In this document: one piece after another, positions 11,375-21,816 of the stretch
Layout: the number at the start of each line of letters is the position of its first letter
Numbering within the stretch: position 1 is the stretch's first letter
Source: Trichosporon coremiiforme
Lineage: Eukaryota > Basidiomycota > Tremellomycetes > Trichosporonales > Trichosporonaceae
Direction of reading: 5' to 3'
DNA: 64,000 bases
Assembly: GCA_039545355.1 (NCBI GenBank)
Contig: BCJJ01000003.1
Span: 1 to 64,000 of the forward strand
Notes under the pieces: generated by a model
What the model was told of the DNA's origin: nothing
Seen by the model: the letters and a program-made list of their open reading frames with translations, nothing else
The model's database searches: none
Translations under genes and position numbers: made by a program

Positions 11375-12007
11375 ATGACGGTGCAGTTGGGGTACGAGCG
11401 TGTTGCGTCCCTGGCGCGCGGGCGCGGCGTCGAAATCGCCCCAGACGTCTTCTACTTCCTGCGACACGGGCAGACGCCGCGGAACGCGCTCAAGATCTTC
11501 CAGGCGTACGACGAGCCGCTCTCGGAGCTGGGCCAGAAGCAGGCCGTCGATGCCGCCGCAGCGCTTGCGAACGAGCCCGTCCGCTCCATCGTCGTGTCCG
11601 ACGCGAAGCGCACGCTGCAGACTGCCGAGCCGTCCGCCAAGGCGCTGGGCTTGACGCCGACGCCCACCCCGCTCCTGAAGGAGAGACACTTCGGCGCGCT
11701 CGTTGGCACGAGCTCGGAGACGATCGACTGGGACTGCAAGCCCGAGGGCGGCGAAACGCTCGACGAGTTCGTGCAGCGCTCCCTGTCGGGAATCGAATTT
11801 GCCCTGAACCGAAGCGAGGACCTGCGGCCGACCCTCATCGTCGCGCACGGCGGCAACCTCCTCGTCCTCGTCAATGCACTCGGCATCCAACTCGACCGCT
11901 CCAAGTTCAGCAATGCCCTACCCCTCAAATTCACGCGCGTCGACGGCCAGTGGCACATCACGCCCCTCCTCGCGCCGACCGACCCGGCGCACGCGGACAT
12001 GTCCTAG
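11375..12007 (+). CDS. histidine phosphatase (phosphoglycerate mutase-like) family protein
   Basis: A 210-aa single-domain member of histidine phosphatase branch 1. The catalytic RHG motif is FYFLRHGQTPRN near residue 30. The general acid Glu lies in LLKERHFGAL, and the second histidine lies in LIVAHGGNLLVL. It would transfer phosphate through a phosphohistidine, either as a mutase or as a small-molecule phosphatase. At 210 aa it is shorter than glycolytic dPGM (about 250 aa), so a phosphatase role is more likely. I chose the ATG at 11375 (context CAACC ATG) because upstream in-frame sequence lacks homology. The next gene on this strand, the Baeyer-Villiger monooxygenase, starts 258 bp further on; a link in function is not shown. 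Confidence 0.85.
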   Translation: MTVQLGYERVASLARGRGVEIAPDVFYFLRHGQTPRNALKIFQAYDEPLSELGQKQAVDAAAALANEPVRSIVVSDAKRTLQTAEPSAKALGLTPTPTPLLKERHFGALVGTSSETIDWDCKPEGGETLDEFVQRSLSGIEFALNRSEDLRPTLIVAHGGNLLVLVNALGIQLDRSKFSNALPLKFTRVDGQWHITPLLAPTDPAHADMS

Positions 12008-12265
12008 ACTGTATGCAGAGTTTGGTGCCGAAGTTTGCCGAAGTCTGCCATCCCAGTTCACTTGACGCAGGCACACCGCACTGGGTCGACCATCGATTGC
12101 AGGTCAGCAGAGCATGTCGAGCATCACATGACAGTGTCTCCATGATGTTCCCAGATAACGCCCACCCGGCTGGGGTTGGCGAGAACAGGTACATAAGAAG
12201 CCTCAGCCCTCTTCCGCCCACCACACTCACCCCTCTTTCGCCCACCATATACTCACCCCCCTGAC

Positions 12266-13927
12266 ATGATCCAGTTTGACTTTGACGCCGTCGTCATCGG
12301 CGCCGGCTTCGCAGGCCTGTATGCCCTTCGAAAGCTACGCGATGAGGTGGGCCTGCACGTCCGAATCTTCGAGAAGGGTTCCGGCGTCGGCGGCACCTGG
12401 TTCTGGAACCGGTATCCTGGCGCGATGAGCGACACTGAAGCGCCTTTCTACCGGTATAGCTTTGACGCCGACCTGCTGGCCGGCGACACGTGGACCCGGC
12501 GCTACATCCCTCAACCCGAGATATTGGCATACCTTGAGCGCGTCGCTGATCACTTTGATCTGATGCGCGACATCCAGCTGAACACGGAGGTGAACGCGTT
12601 GCACTGGGATGAGCGGGCTCAGGGCTGGCATGTCATCACCGACGGCGGGGAATACACTGCGCGCTACGTTGTCACGGCCCTCGGGCTGCTCAGTGCTGTC
12701 AACTGGCCCGACATCCCTGGCCTCGCCGACTTCAAGGGAACACTGGCGCACACCGCCCGCTGGCCGGAGGGGCTCGAGCTCGACGGCCTCCGCGTCGGCG
12801 TCATCGGTACGGGTTCAACGGGATGCCAGGTCGTCGGCGCTGCGAGCAAGGTCGCGCGCCACCTGACCGTCTTCCAGCGCAGCCCGCAGTACAGCGTGCC
12901 TGCTGGCAATGGGCCCGTGACTCCTGATGAAGTCGCATCCTACCGCTTGCGATGGCCGCAGGTGTGGGCGCAGGTGCGCTCCTCAGCCGTAGGATTCGGG
13001 TTCGAAGAGAGCACCGTGTCGGCCCAAAGCGTGGGACCTGAGGAGTGCGAGGCCGCCTTCGAAGCCGCGTGGGCTCAAGGAAACGGGTTCCGCTTCGTGT
13101 TTGGCGCGTTCTGCGACGTCTCGACCGACAGGGGTGTGAACGAGCTCGCCGCAGCGTTCATCCGGCGCAAGATTGCTTCCATCGTGCGCGACCCCGACAC
13201 GGCGCGTCGTCTCACGCCGACGGGACTGTTCGCGAAACGGCCCCTCTGTACAGACGGGTACTTTGACGCGTTCAACCAACCCAACGTGTCGCTTGTGGAC
13301 TTGCGCGAGACGCCCATTACGAGGGTCACTCCGCGCGGCGTCGTCACTGAAGACGGGAAGGAGCACGAGCTCGACGTGCTCGTGCTCGCGACTGGATTCG
13401 ACGCCGTCGACGGCAACTACCGACGCATGGACATCCGGGGGCGCAGCGGTACGCTCGACGCTCACTGGGACACACCGAGCAGCTACCTCGGCATCGGGAC
13501 TGCAGGATTCCCGAACCTGCTCATGGTCAGCGGACCACAGGGGCCGTTCGCGAACCTCGTGCCCGCGATCGAGGTCCAGGTTGAGTTCATCGCGAGCCTG
13601 GTCGCGGATGCAGAGCAGCGCCGCCGCGCACGAGGTGACGCGATCATCGATGTCAAGCCCGAGGCCGAGGACCGCTGGACGCAGCACTGCCACGCTCTTA
13701 CCAAGGGGACGCTGTATGCCGAAATCGACAGTTGGATCTTCGGTGCCAACATTCCAGGCAAGAAGCATAACATTCTCTTCTACCTGGGTGGCCTGGGGAA
13801 GTATGGCGAGTACCTCCGTAAAGAGCAGGAGGGCGGCTACAGCGGGTTCTGCCACGCCATCCCAAAGTCGCTCGACGGCGTCATCACAAGGGTCGAGGAA
13901 GTCGAGGTGCAAACGGTGCAGGCATAA
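12266..13927 (+). CDS. Baeyer-Villiger monooxygenase (class B flavoprotein)
   Basis: A 553-aa, intron-free FAD/NADPH monooxygenase that inserts oxygen next to a ketone carbonyl to give an ester or lactone. The FAD Rossmann motif is AVVIGAGFAGLYAL (residues about 9-22). The type I BVMO fingerprint FxGxxxHxxxWP appears intact as FKGTLAHTARWP (about 155-166). The NADPH Rossmann motif is VGVIGTGSTGCQ. Length fits cyclohexanone, phenylacetone and hydroxyacetophenone monooxygenases (about 540-640 aa). It converges with the VAO-type oxidase, with only 43 bp between the stops. BVMO activity on zearalenone is known in a Trichosporon species, but the substrate here cannot be assigned. Confidence 0.95.
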   Translation: MIQFDFDAVVIGAGFAGLYALRKLRDEVGLHVRIFEKGSGVGGTWFWNRYPGAMSDTEAPFYRYSFDADLLAGDTWTRRYIPQPEILAYLERVADHFDLMRDIQLNTEVNALHWDERAQGWHVITDGGEYTARYVVTALGLLSAVNWPDIPGLADFKGTLAHTARWPEGLELDGLRVGVIGTGSTGCQVVGAASKVARHLTVFQRSPQYSVPAGNGPVTPDEVASYRLRWPQVWAQVRSSAVGFGFEESTVSAQSVGPEECEAAFEAAWAQGNGFRFVFGAFCDVSTDRGVNELAAAFIRRKIASIVRDPDTARRLTPTGLFAKRPLCTDGYFDAFNQPNVSLVDLRETPITRVTPRGVVTEDGKEHELDVLVLATGFDAVDGNYRRMDIRGRSGTLDAHWDTPSSYLGIGTAGFPNLLMVSGPQGPFANLVPAIEVQVEFIASLVADAEQRRRARGDAIIDVKPEAEDRWTQHCHALTKGTLYAEIDSWIFGANIPGKKHNILFYLGGLGKYGEYLRKEQEGGYSGFCHAIPKSLDGVITRVEEVEVQTVQA

Positions 13928-13970
13928 AGTAACTTCAGATTCATACAACCCTTTGCTATGCTAGGAAATG

Positions 13971-15742
13971 TTACAGCTTCGAGGGCGGAGGCACACCCGG
14001 TGTCTTGGGGATAGAGTCGCGAGTGACGGCAGAACCCGCCTTCAGCTGCCACTTGGACTTGTCGTAGGTCGACGGCCAGACGCCGTTCTTGCCCGGGGCG
14101 AGGATGCCGTTCGGGTCGAGCGTGTCCTTGATCTTCTCCGACAGTTTCATGAGCGCATTGTCGTTGAAGTTGTACGTGCCGGCGATCTGGTCCATGAGTG
14201 AGATGTGGGTGCGGTCTGATGTCAGCTTCACCTTGCGAGAGACTTACACTCTCCCCATCCCTCGGCGGCGCACTCGTCAACCAGGCCGCGGACGACTTCG
14301 ACGGCGCGCGCGCGCTCCTCGGGCTTGGTGCGGTCGTACACGACGCAGATGATGTGGTGCATCTCGCGCATGCCGATGATGAAGTCGACAATAACGTCAA
14401 AACCAGCCTCGACGAGACGCTTCTTCGAGATCTGGTACTGTTTCGTGGCCGCCTCGCCGCGCACCTCGGCAATAGGCGAGAAGAAGTAGTGCGCGCCGTT
14501 CGGCACCCAGTCGACCCACTTGAGCTCATCGTACGTCGGGATGCCGCGCATCGTCTTGGACCGAATATCGAGCACGCCCGGAGCTGGACGCCCCTCCTCG
14601 TGCAGGTAGAACTTGGCGCCGGGGATTTGCGAGAAAGAACCCTTGATCGCACCCCAGAGCGCATCACGAACGGGATCGGGGCCATACAGCGCGCCGTAGA
14701 AGATCCAGCGCCCGAGCCCAGTCTTGCGCTGGATGCCGTCCAGTTCCGACTCATTCAACGCGCGGCCCTTGACGCCGGGGCAGAAGCCTTCCTTAGAGTC
14801 GAGACACGCGGCGTCCATCAACAGGCTGCGGATGGTGGCGACGTTCTGGATGATCATGCAGATGCGCAGCTGGCGGACCGTCTCAACGATGGCGGGCAGG
14901 TCCGACTCGTTCTCGAACGTGATCGAGTACGCCTGGTAACCTCCGGGGTTGGGCATGAGCCACAGACCCATCTTGGTGACGATGCCGTAGTTGCTCTGCG
15001 AGAAGATGCCGTCGTGGTACGGGCCAAAGCCATAGTTGAACAGCTGCCAGCAGCGGTTCGGCTTCTGCTGGTCGGGCGACTGGCCCTGGTCCGCGCCCGG
15101 CTCGGGTAGCGCGCCCATGCCCGTGCGCACGAGCTCGCCGTTGGGGAGAACGATCTCGAGGCCGCAGTGCATCATCCAGTGGTCGCCGTAGGGCGAGTAG
15201 CCGACGCCGCGCTCGACCGTGTTGCCGATGACACTGCCACCGCCGAGGTCGGGCACGTCGATCCAGAGCTTGTCCTCGAGACCCCGCTTGACGAGGTCGT
15301 CGTAGAGGTTGTGAAAGGTGACGCCGGGCTCGACGAGGCAATACGCGTCCTTCTCGTTGACCTCGAGGACGCGGTTCATGTGGCGGCCCAAGTCGAGGCC
15401 GACGGAGCCAGGAACACGGGGTGCAGTGCCGCCGTAGCCGATGTTGCGTCCGATGGAGAAGGGCCAGACGGGGACCTTGAACTGGTTGCACACCTTCATG
15501 ATGGCCTGGAGCTCGGGGACGCTGCGGGGCGCGACGACGGCGGAAGACACAAAGTAGTCCTTGTCGAAGACGGGGTGCATGTCGTGCTCCTTGGCGGGGT
15601 CCATGTAGTCGGTCTTGGTGAACTGATGCTCGCCGGTGATGACATCGATGTTGTCGGCACCCACGATGGTGCGCACCTGATCGAGGTACTTGGCGAATGT
15701 GGGGGCGGTGATACCGGGAGGTAGGATGAGAGGTTGAGTCAT
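13971..15742 (-). CDS. vanillyl-alcohol oxidase / 4-alkylphenol oxidase family flavoenzyme
   Basis: A 579-aa FAD oxidase of the PCMH/VAO type, acting on para-substituted phenols (4-alkylphenols, vanillyl alcohol) and releasing H2O2. Exons are 14248-15742 and 13971-14215, joined by a 32-nt intron (GTAAGT donor, CTGAC branch, ATCAG acceptor). Splicing converts the end of exon 1 into GWGEYRTHISLMD, which matches the VAO motif that carries the active-site Tyr-Arg pair (Y503/R504 in Penicillium VAO). The other hallmarks are NIGYGGTAPRVPGSV and DLGGGSVIGNTVERGVGYSP, which contain the remaining active-site tyrosines. The C-terminus LDPNGILAPGKNGVWPSTYD is also typical. It is divergent from the SDR at 16043, with a 300-bp shared upstream region. 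Family membership is firm; the substrate is inferred. Confidence 0.95.
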
Positions 15743-16042
15743 GGTTGAGTTGCCGAGTTGCTGGGGTCTCCACGACGAGGGGTGCGCGGCTTAAGTAGAT
15801 GCGCAAGGGGGCTGCGGGGTCGCGGGGGTCGTGGACATCGTGGGGGCCGTGGACGTCGTGGGGAGAGGGCGGGGATGTTGCCGAGCGATCTGATTGATAA
15901 TCGGAGGCGCCGATAAGTTCCCACTGTCAGGTGACCCCGCAAGAGATCCGCAAGAGGTCGGCCACCATCTCGGGACGACGCGTGTTAAAAGACCGGACAC
16001 GACCCCTCTGCTGACGCATCCACCCGCAACCTACCTACCCCC
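15743..16042. promoter_or_regulatory. divergent promoter region between VAO-type oxidase and SDR
   Basis: A 300-bp gap between two starts pointing away from each other. It contains two GATA cores close together (TTGATAATC at about 15893 and CCGATAAG at about 15910), possible sites for a GATA factor. Co-regulation of the two oxidoreductase genes is inferred from the layout only. Confidence 0.4.
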
Positions 16043-16886
16043 ATGACCTCTCTCTCCGGCAAAGTCGCTATAGTCACTGTGGGTGCCTATGGTCAACGCT
16101 GCTAACCACAGGGAGGTGCATCCGGCATCGGACTTGGCATTGTCAAGGTGAGCCACCACCACCAATACACCAACACCATCACCACCATGCTGAGTTCAGG
16201 CCTTCATCGAAGCAGATGTCAAAGGCATCACCGTCGTGGATCGAACCCAGTCGGCCCTCGACGCGTGCAAGTCTGAGCTCGCCACCGACCGACTCCTGAC
16301 CTTCTGCGGCGACGTGACTGACGAGGCGGCCGCCGAGGCATACACGCAGGCGACTGTCGACAAGTGGGGCCAAGTAGACGTCGTCGTGCTGAACGCCGGC
16401 ATCGAGGGCGCCTGGCACATGCTGCATGAGACGCCGATGGAGGAGTACGACAAGGTCATGGCCGTCAACGCTCGCGGCGTCTTCATCGGGTTGAAGCACG
16501 GGCTGCGTGCGTTCCTCGCCTCGCCATCGGGCGGCAAGGGCTGCAGTGCAATCGTCATGTCCAGCGTCGCTGGTCTCGAGGGTGTACCACTCATCAGTCC
16601 TTATACGGCGTCCAAGTTTGCGGTGCGCGGTCTCGCCTGCATTGCATCGCAGGAGTACGGCAAGTATGGCATCCGCGTGAATGCAATCTGCCCCGGTTTC
16701 ATCGAGACGCCGTTCTCTGCGGTGCATCCTGAGCTGCTCGACCTCGCGAGAGACAAGTCGAGCTTGCAGACGCTGGGTAAGCCGGCGGACATTGCGAACG
16801 CGGCCCTTTTCCTCGCCAGTGACGCGAGCGGGTTCTGCACGGGGACGACGCTCAAGGTTGACGGGGGAGTCGCCCGGTACTGTTAG
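16043..16886 (+). CDS. short-chain dehydrogenase/reductase (classical SDR)
   Basis: A 252-aa NAD(P)-dependent alcohol dehydrogenase or ketoreductase. Exons are 16043-16078, 16112-16147 and 16200-16886. The first intron is only 33 nt (16079-16111, GTGGGT donor, GCTAAC branch, CACAG acceptor) and the second is 52 nt (16148-16199). Splicing yields VAIVTGGASGIGLGIVKAFI, which is the cofactor motif TGxxxGIG cut exactly by both introns. Then come NAG (VLNAGIEG), the catalytic YTASK and the C-terminal motif KVDGG. The two 36-nt exons of 12 codons each are unusual. Next to an alkylphenol-type oxidase and a BVMO, oxidation of a secondary alcohol to a ketone would fit, but this is inference. Confidence 0.93.
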
Positions 16887-17740
16887 TTCCATAGCCGTAG
16901 AGCCGTGTATGAAAGCCGATGTGAACCCTGAAAGACTGCACATCGGCGAACTGGTCTCGTCTGCACTCACCCTCTCCCGAGCGCCAGCGTATCACTGGCA
17001 GGGATGGAAGCATGCATAACCAGACCACATGACTCCTCTCTCATACTGCATGCAGCCGTTCCTGCCGGCAGGCGGACTTGTCTCCGCAAACTCGGGAAAC
17101 TATTGACGAGAAAAGGGCGGCGACGTCTCCGCCGGGGGCCACGTCCGCCCCACCGGGCCCCAGCCGCCAGGACATGATCAGTCAGACAAGACAACAGACC
17201 GATCTCCGACGGAACTGAGCGCGTCCAACCTTGCCCTTGCGTCTTACGCGCCTGTACTTGGATAAGTCTGTTGTCTCTTATCGACTCCAGCGGGATGCGG
17301 AGTGTTCTCCGCTCATAGCACTCGGTAACATATCTCGCCTACCCGCTATCGATGTCGGACGCAACCAGGGAAGCACGTTCCGACAGGTAGTCGAGGGTGG
17401 TCCTTCGGCCAGGATGGAAAGGACAGGGGGAAGCGGGGGGTGAGTGGCCCCCGTGGTGGTCCAGGGAGTGAAGGCTCGACTTGCCCAAGTTGCGGCCGTC
17501 TGAGGATATGGCAAAGACGGAGCTGAACTGGCTCGCTTGCAGTGGCCCTGGCGAGTGTCGGAGTGTCGTGCACGGATCTGCGGGGTGCGGCTCGTGCGCG
17601 ACAAGTCACGGGGCAAGAAGTCGACGACAATGGCTTCCTGAATCCACGAATCCACGTCGAGCTTTCCTCTCACTGCGTGCAACGGAATCGATGTCTCCAG
17701 GTACTGTCGGTTCTCCGTGCTCGCAGAGCTGACGGACAGC
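16887..17740. other. intergenic, no gene recognised
   Basis: The stretch between the SDR and the F-box-like gene shows no convincing frame on either strand. The downstream gene's promoter must lie at its right end, but I see no clear TATA element. Confidence 0.5.
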
Positions 17741-18718
17741 ATGACCGTTCTCGACTACACCTCCTTCCCGCACATCTTCGACGCCGTGATTGACCATCTC
17801 GTCAGTGACCAGGATGAGAACACTCTGCGCACCATCTACTGTCTTTCCAAAGCTGCTCGCAACATCATATTTCGCAAGTGCTGCCACCACCTGACTATCG
17901 ACTACCGCAGCCCGCCAGTCAAGGTCGGCACCGCACTCGGGAGTTTCTGGATTCCGGGCCCTCAGTTCGCGCCAGGCAGCACCGTCGTCGACATCTACGC
18001 CGGGGAAGACTATCCAATGTATCCTCTGACTCCGGACATCCTTCGCATAGTCGCCCAGGCTGCGCCAAAGACCATACGCCTGCTCGACCACTATGGCATG
18101 GAGGACACCCTGTCCTACTCTGAGCCCCTGGACACGGTCGTCTTCCTCACGAAGAACTGGTGCCTGAACCGCGACCCCGATTCTTGGTTTCTGATGTTGC
18201 CGCCCAACGCGAAACGGGTCGTCGTCGACCTCATCGAGTGTGTCGAGTTTGGATTGCCACACGTCGCCTTCATGCCGGGGCACGAGGACCAGAGCATCCA
18301 GCAAGAGCTCGTCTACATCGTGACAGAGGGTGACGTCCCTCCGCCTGACGCAGGGGCCGTCACTGTTAACCGCCATTATCCCATTGAACACGTCTGTTTT
18401 TCAGTCCTGCAGTATCTGGAAGAGCTGCCAGAGTCCACCGTCACGCTGGTCGACACGCAGAGCTGGAAGGCAGAGTGGAGTAATATCGCCCCGCCCTCCG
18501 ACATGCCTCTGGAGGACATCGGACAGTACCTCTTCACCAACGCGTTCAGAGAGCGATGCCTGGACTCAAACTTCAATGTCGTGACTGGCACTTTCGTTCA
18601 GCACTCTGCTGCTGTTGCAGACGCATTTCTGCAGCGCATCAAGTTCGTCCCGCTCGAGGAGTTCAGAGAGAGCGTCGGGGACAGGCTCTTCAAGCTCATG
18701 ACTGAGGAGGCAGTGTAA
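17741..18718 (+). CDS. hypothetical protein with F-box-like N-terminus
   Basis: An open frame of 325 aa from the ATG at 17741 (context CAGC ATG ACC). The N-terminus MTVLDYTSFPHIFDAVIDHL has the hydrophobic spacing of an F-box or F-box-like start, as seen in large lineage-specific families of tremellomycete yeasts. The rest has no recognisable domain; there are no membrane segments or signal peptide. An alternative in-frame ATG at 17717 would add eight residues. If truly F-box, it would be an SCF ubiquitin-ligase adaptor, but that is inference from a weak similarity. Confidence 0.7.
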   Translation: MTVLDYTSFPHIFDAVIDHLVSDQDENTLRTIYCLSKAARNIIFRKCCHHLTIDYRSPPVKVGTALGSFWIPGPQFAPGSTVVDIYAGEDYPMYPLTPDILRIVAQAAPKTIRLLDHYGMEDTLSYSEPLDTVVFLTKNWCLNRDPDSWFLMLPPNAKRVVVDLIECVEFGLPHVAFMPGHEDQSIQQELVYIVTEGDVPPPDAGAVTVNRHYPIEHVCFSVLQYLEELPESTVTLVDTQSWKAEWSNIAPPSDMPLEDIGQYLFTNAFRERCLDSNFNVVTGTFVQHSAAVADAFLQRIKFVPLEEFRESVGDRLFKLMTEEAV

Positions 18719-19581
18719 CATTGACCCCATGTACTCGCATATCATTGGCAGCAACCTCGGGTCCAGACTCAAGTGCAGTAAGCTCTCCCGGTTCGACGTC
18801 CGACGATCGGTAGTAACATGAGACACGCCACGCGGCATGAGTCCTCACCCAAAACGTTCCACGAAGACGTTCCGCCCATCTGCGCTGCCTTACACTCCTC
18901 AGCTTCACCGCCCTCTCGATCTCGTTTCATGACTGAGAGAGACGTGCACGCATGTCGGCGAGGGCTGCTAAGCCCCAGATGTTAGAGGAGGAGTGTAATG
19001 AGATAGAGGGACTCAACATAGCACAATGTTCTACCCGTGAATATGTGTAATGAAGTATGAGTGTCCATGCAAGACAAGCTCTTAGGGCTCAAACTTGGGC
19101 ATAGGCTTGGCGCCGGGCGTGTCGCACTTGCACATGCACACCGATTGGTGGCGGAGGGAGAAGCAGCGTTAGGTGTATCGTGCAATGTCGATTCGCTTCT
19201 CTGGCCCCATCTATCGCTCACGCCTTGATGCCATCATGCAGCCGCTCAAACGCGCTTCGCAACCCGTCGAGTCTAGACCGCAACAACGGTCGTGGAAGGC
19301 CGAAGGCTCTGTGCTGCTGCTTGGCAGACGCCGAAACGAGTACCACCTGTGATGGCACACCCGGAGGACATCCCGACAAACCTAGGAACTCTCCCTGGTT
19401 CGCCTAGAACAGGGGTGCATGTCGTTTCATGCAGACGCAAACAGCGATAATGCACTGAGAATTGAATAGCTCACGACCGCGCCCGTTGCGCATCTGCACG
19501 CACAGGGCCACCGCAACTCCGTTACGAGATGTGTGCATGGCAGCTCTAATGACTCTATATTTCTAGTGATTCTATGCAACT
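18719..19581. other. intergenic, convergent gene ends
   Basis: The gap lies between the stops of two genes that face each other. No coding pattern or structured repeat is seen. Confidence 0.5.
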
Positions 19582-21058
19582 CTACACCGAGTGCGAGTTG
19601 TCGTTGCACGACCACGGACCGGCGTCCGACGTGGTCTCGATGACGTCCATGACCGCGCCGTATGTGCCGCCAGCGGTGAGGAAGAAGGCGAGGAAGAAGA
19701 GGAAAATGTTGAGCGCGAGCTCGGCACGGAGGCGCCAAGAGCGGCGGCGCTCGACCGATGCGTAGCGCCAGTTGTCGTGCCACCACATCAGGTTGTAGGG
19801 CCAGATAGCGACGGTGGGGCACACAAAGGCGCCGACGAGGGAGATGATGGAGCCAAAGTTCGGCACGGCCGACGCAATGATGTACGAGATGATGGTGCCC
19901 ACGAACATGCACCCGAGCCACGTCGTCCAGTGCACGCGCGAGTTGGATGCGAGGTGGCGCGTGCCCTTCAGCAGGCGGATGAAGATGTGCTTGCCTGCGA
20001 GATGGCCGTAGATCGTGAGCGAGCCGACGAGGGCGGGGATGGCGATACCGTAGCAAATCTTCTTCAGCAGCCGACCAGCCGAGCCGAGAGCAGGCGACGC
20101 GACGTACCGCCCGCAGTAGCCGTACACTACACCGCCGATGACGCAGTACACGACCGTGATGATGCCGACGGACCAGAGCATCGCCTTGGTGTAGCTGCGC
20201 GGGTTGCGCATCTCGGATGCGACGTTCCAGTACGTCGCGGTCGAACCGAAGGAGAACACGATCGACGCGATGGCGGACATGGCCTTGGCAAAGGTCGGCT
20301 GAGCGACGACGTGCAGGTCCTTGTCCCAGGGACCGAGCTTGGGGGCATCAGGCGGGCGGTCCTGCAGGCCGACGGCGATCGTGAGGGTGAGCAGCGCGGC
20401 GGCGAGGGACACAAGGCCGGCCCAGCCGACGATCGAGACCTTGTCGAGCGTGCGAATCGAGCCGAGAAGGAGGCCCATGATCGCCGCCACGACGATGAAG
20501 ACGGCGGTGCACGCGCCGTGCGCGGACACGGCGTTCAAGGCTGTCGACACGGACACAATCGCACTCGACACCATGGTGATCATGTACAGGTAGAAGAAGA
20601 AGTAGAGGATCTCCTTGAGCGGGCGGCCGCCGACGACGAGGCCTCCGTCAGCGAGATCGTACACCTCGGGGTGCCTCAGCTTGAAGCTGCCGACCTGGGC
20701 GGCGCAGTACGCAATGATGGCGGCGATCGCAACCAGCAGAATGAGACCCGGCACCAGGCCGAGGATGTGGAGCACGTAAGGCAGCGAGAGCACGCCGAGA
20801 CCAATGTTGGCCTTACTGATGAGGACCCAGGCACCCATAGTGCTCAACTTTCGGGTTAGCGCTATTCATCTTGTTCATCTTGTTCATCTCGGTCACACGA
20901 CTCACGTTCCGGTAATTCGGTCCACCACCCGAGAGCTCGCCGAAGACTGCATCGTGGACGACGTTGGTGCCGAGTTCTGCCTTGTCGGCGCCCTTGGCGC
21001 GGGGGACGCTCTCTGCCGATCTTGTTGATGGCGGTCTGCTGAAGGAGGGGCTGGACAT
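19582..21058 (-). CDS. amino acid transporter, AAAP family
   Basis: A 472-aa polytopic membrane protein, probably a proton-coupled or vacuolar amino acid transporter of the aromatic/neutral amino acid permease family. Exons are 20906-21058 and 19582-20847, with a 58-nt intron (GTGAGT donor, GCTAAC branch, GAAAG acceptor). The N-terminal 50 residues are hydrophilic and end NYRN. The first membrane segment then reads LSTMGAWVLISKANIGLGVL, the conserved first helix of the family. About ten further hydrophobic segments follow, with the FSFGSTATYWNVASEMRNP region typical of helix 5-6. The start at 21058 gives a normal-length cytosolic tail. The substrate is not predictable. Confidence 0.88.
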
Positions 21059-21816
21059 GGGGTTGTGGGTTGTGATGATTGAAATGTTGCTTTGCGGCAA
21101 CTATTGTGAATTTTTCCGTTACCGCAGGAAAACGCGTTTGAGTCAGGAACAACCATTACGTGAGATACGCGGCCCGTGCCTACGCGTGCCTGCTTTGCCG
21201 CCGGGGGATTGCCGCCGGGGATCGCCGCACTTGGATCCCTCGGAACAGACCGCGGCCAGTCCGTGCGGTGTACCGATAGGTCACGTGATAATGCAGAGCG
21301 GAGTATGGGGGACCCCCGTTTTCAACCGCCCTGACAGGACGAAGGACGAGTGTTCTTGGAAAACGACCTCTGCATCAACATGGCCCTCAATCTCGATACC
21401 TACCTGATGAATGGGAGGAGGCGCTTTCTATCGACACGGAGAAGAGAGAAATCATGGCTCTCTGAGAGAAAGCATCAGGGCCAACGCCGACAACTGTAGA
21501 TGGTATGTACAACAGCAAGAAACGTCTGGCAGAGGCGAAGAGCCGCATGTCTTTCATGATTCATATCTCATGCAGCGTTCAGAAAGCAAATCAGCGAAGA
21601 CATGTTCGAGCTGCATCGAGTGCGACTATGAGTATCCTTCGGAAGACGAAGGAGAGCAGCTTGGATACTCGTCGGAAGACGAGTTTTGAGATTGTGAATG
21701 TGCCATGAGAATTTATAACTTGTTGACAAACATTCCGGGGCACCGCCTTCACCGCAACAGTCCGTGCTCAACACCGACATCCACCGCGTCAGCGTCGTGC
21801 ATCCATCCACACCACC
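21059..21816. other. intergenic, shared upstream region
   Basis: The gap lies between the divergent starts of the amino acid transporter and the alpha/beta hydrolase. A small frame from ATG 21380 (39 codons) and another at 21411 (92 codons) have no homology or supporting signals, so I do not call them genes. Confidence 0.5.

Noticed and set aside
19591..20859. 422-codon open frame on the plus strand
   Set aside because: Antisense to the amino acid transporter; composition is extremely charged and shows no domain.
21380..21689. Short frames upstream of the alpha/beta hydrolase
   Set aside because: Neither has recognisable similarity, and no splice model joins them into a longer protein.
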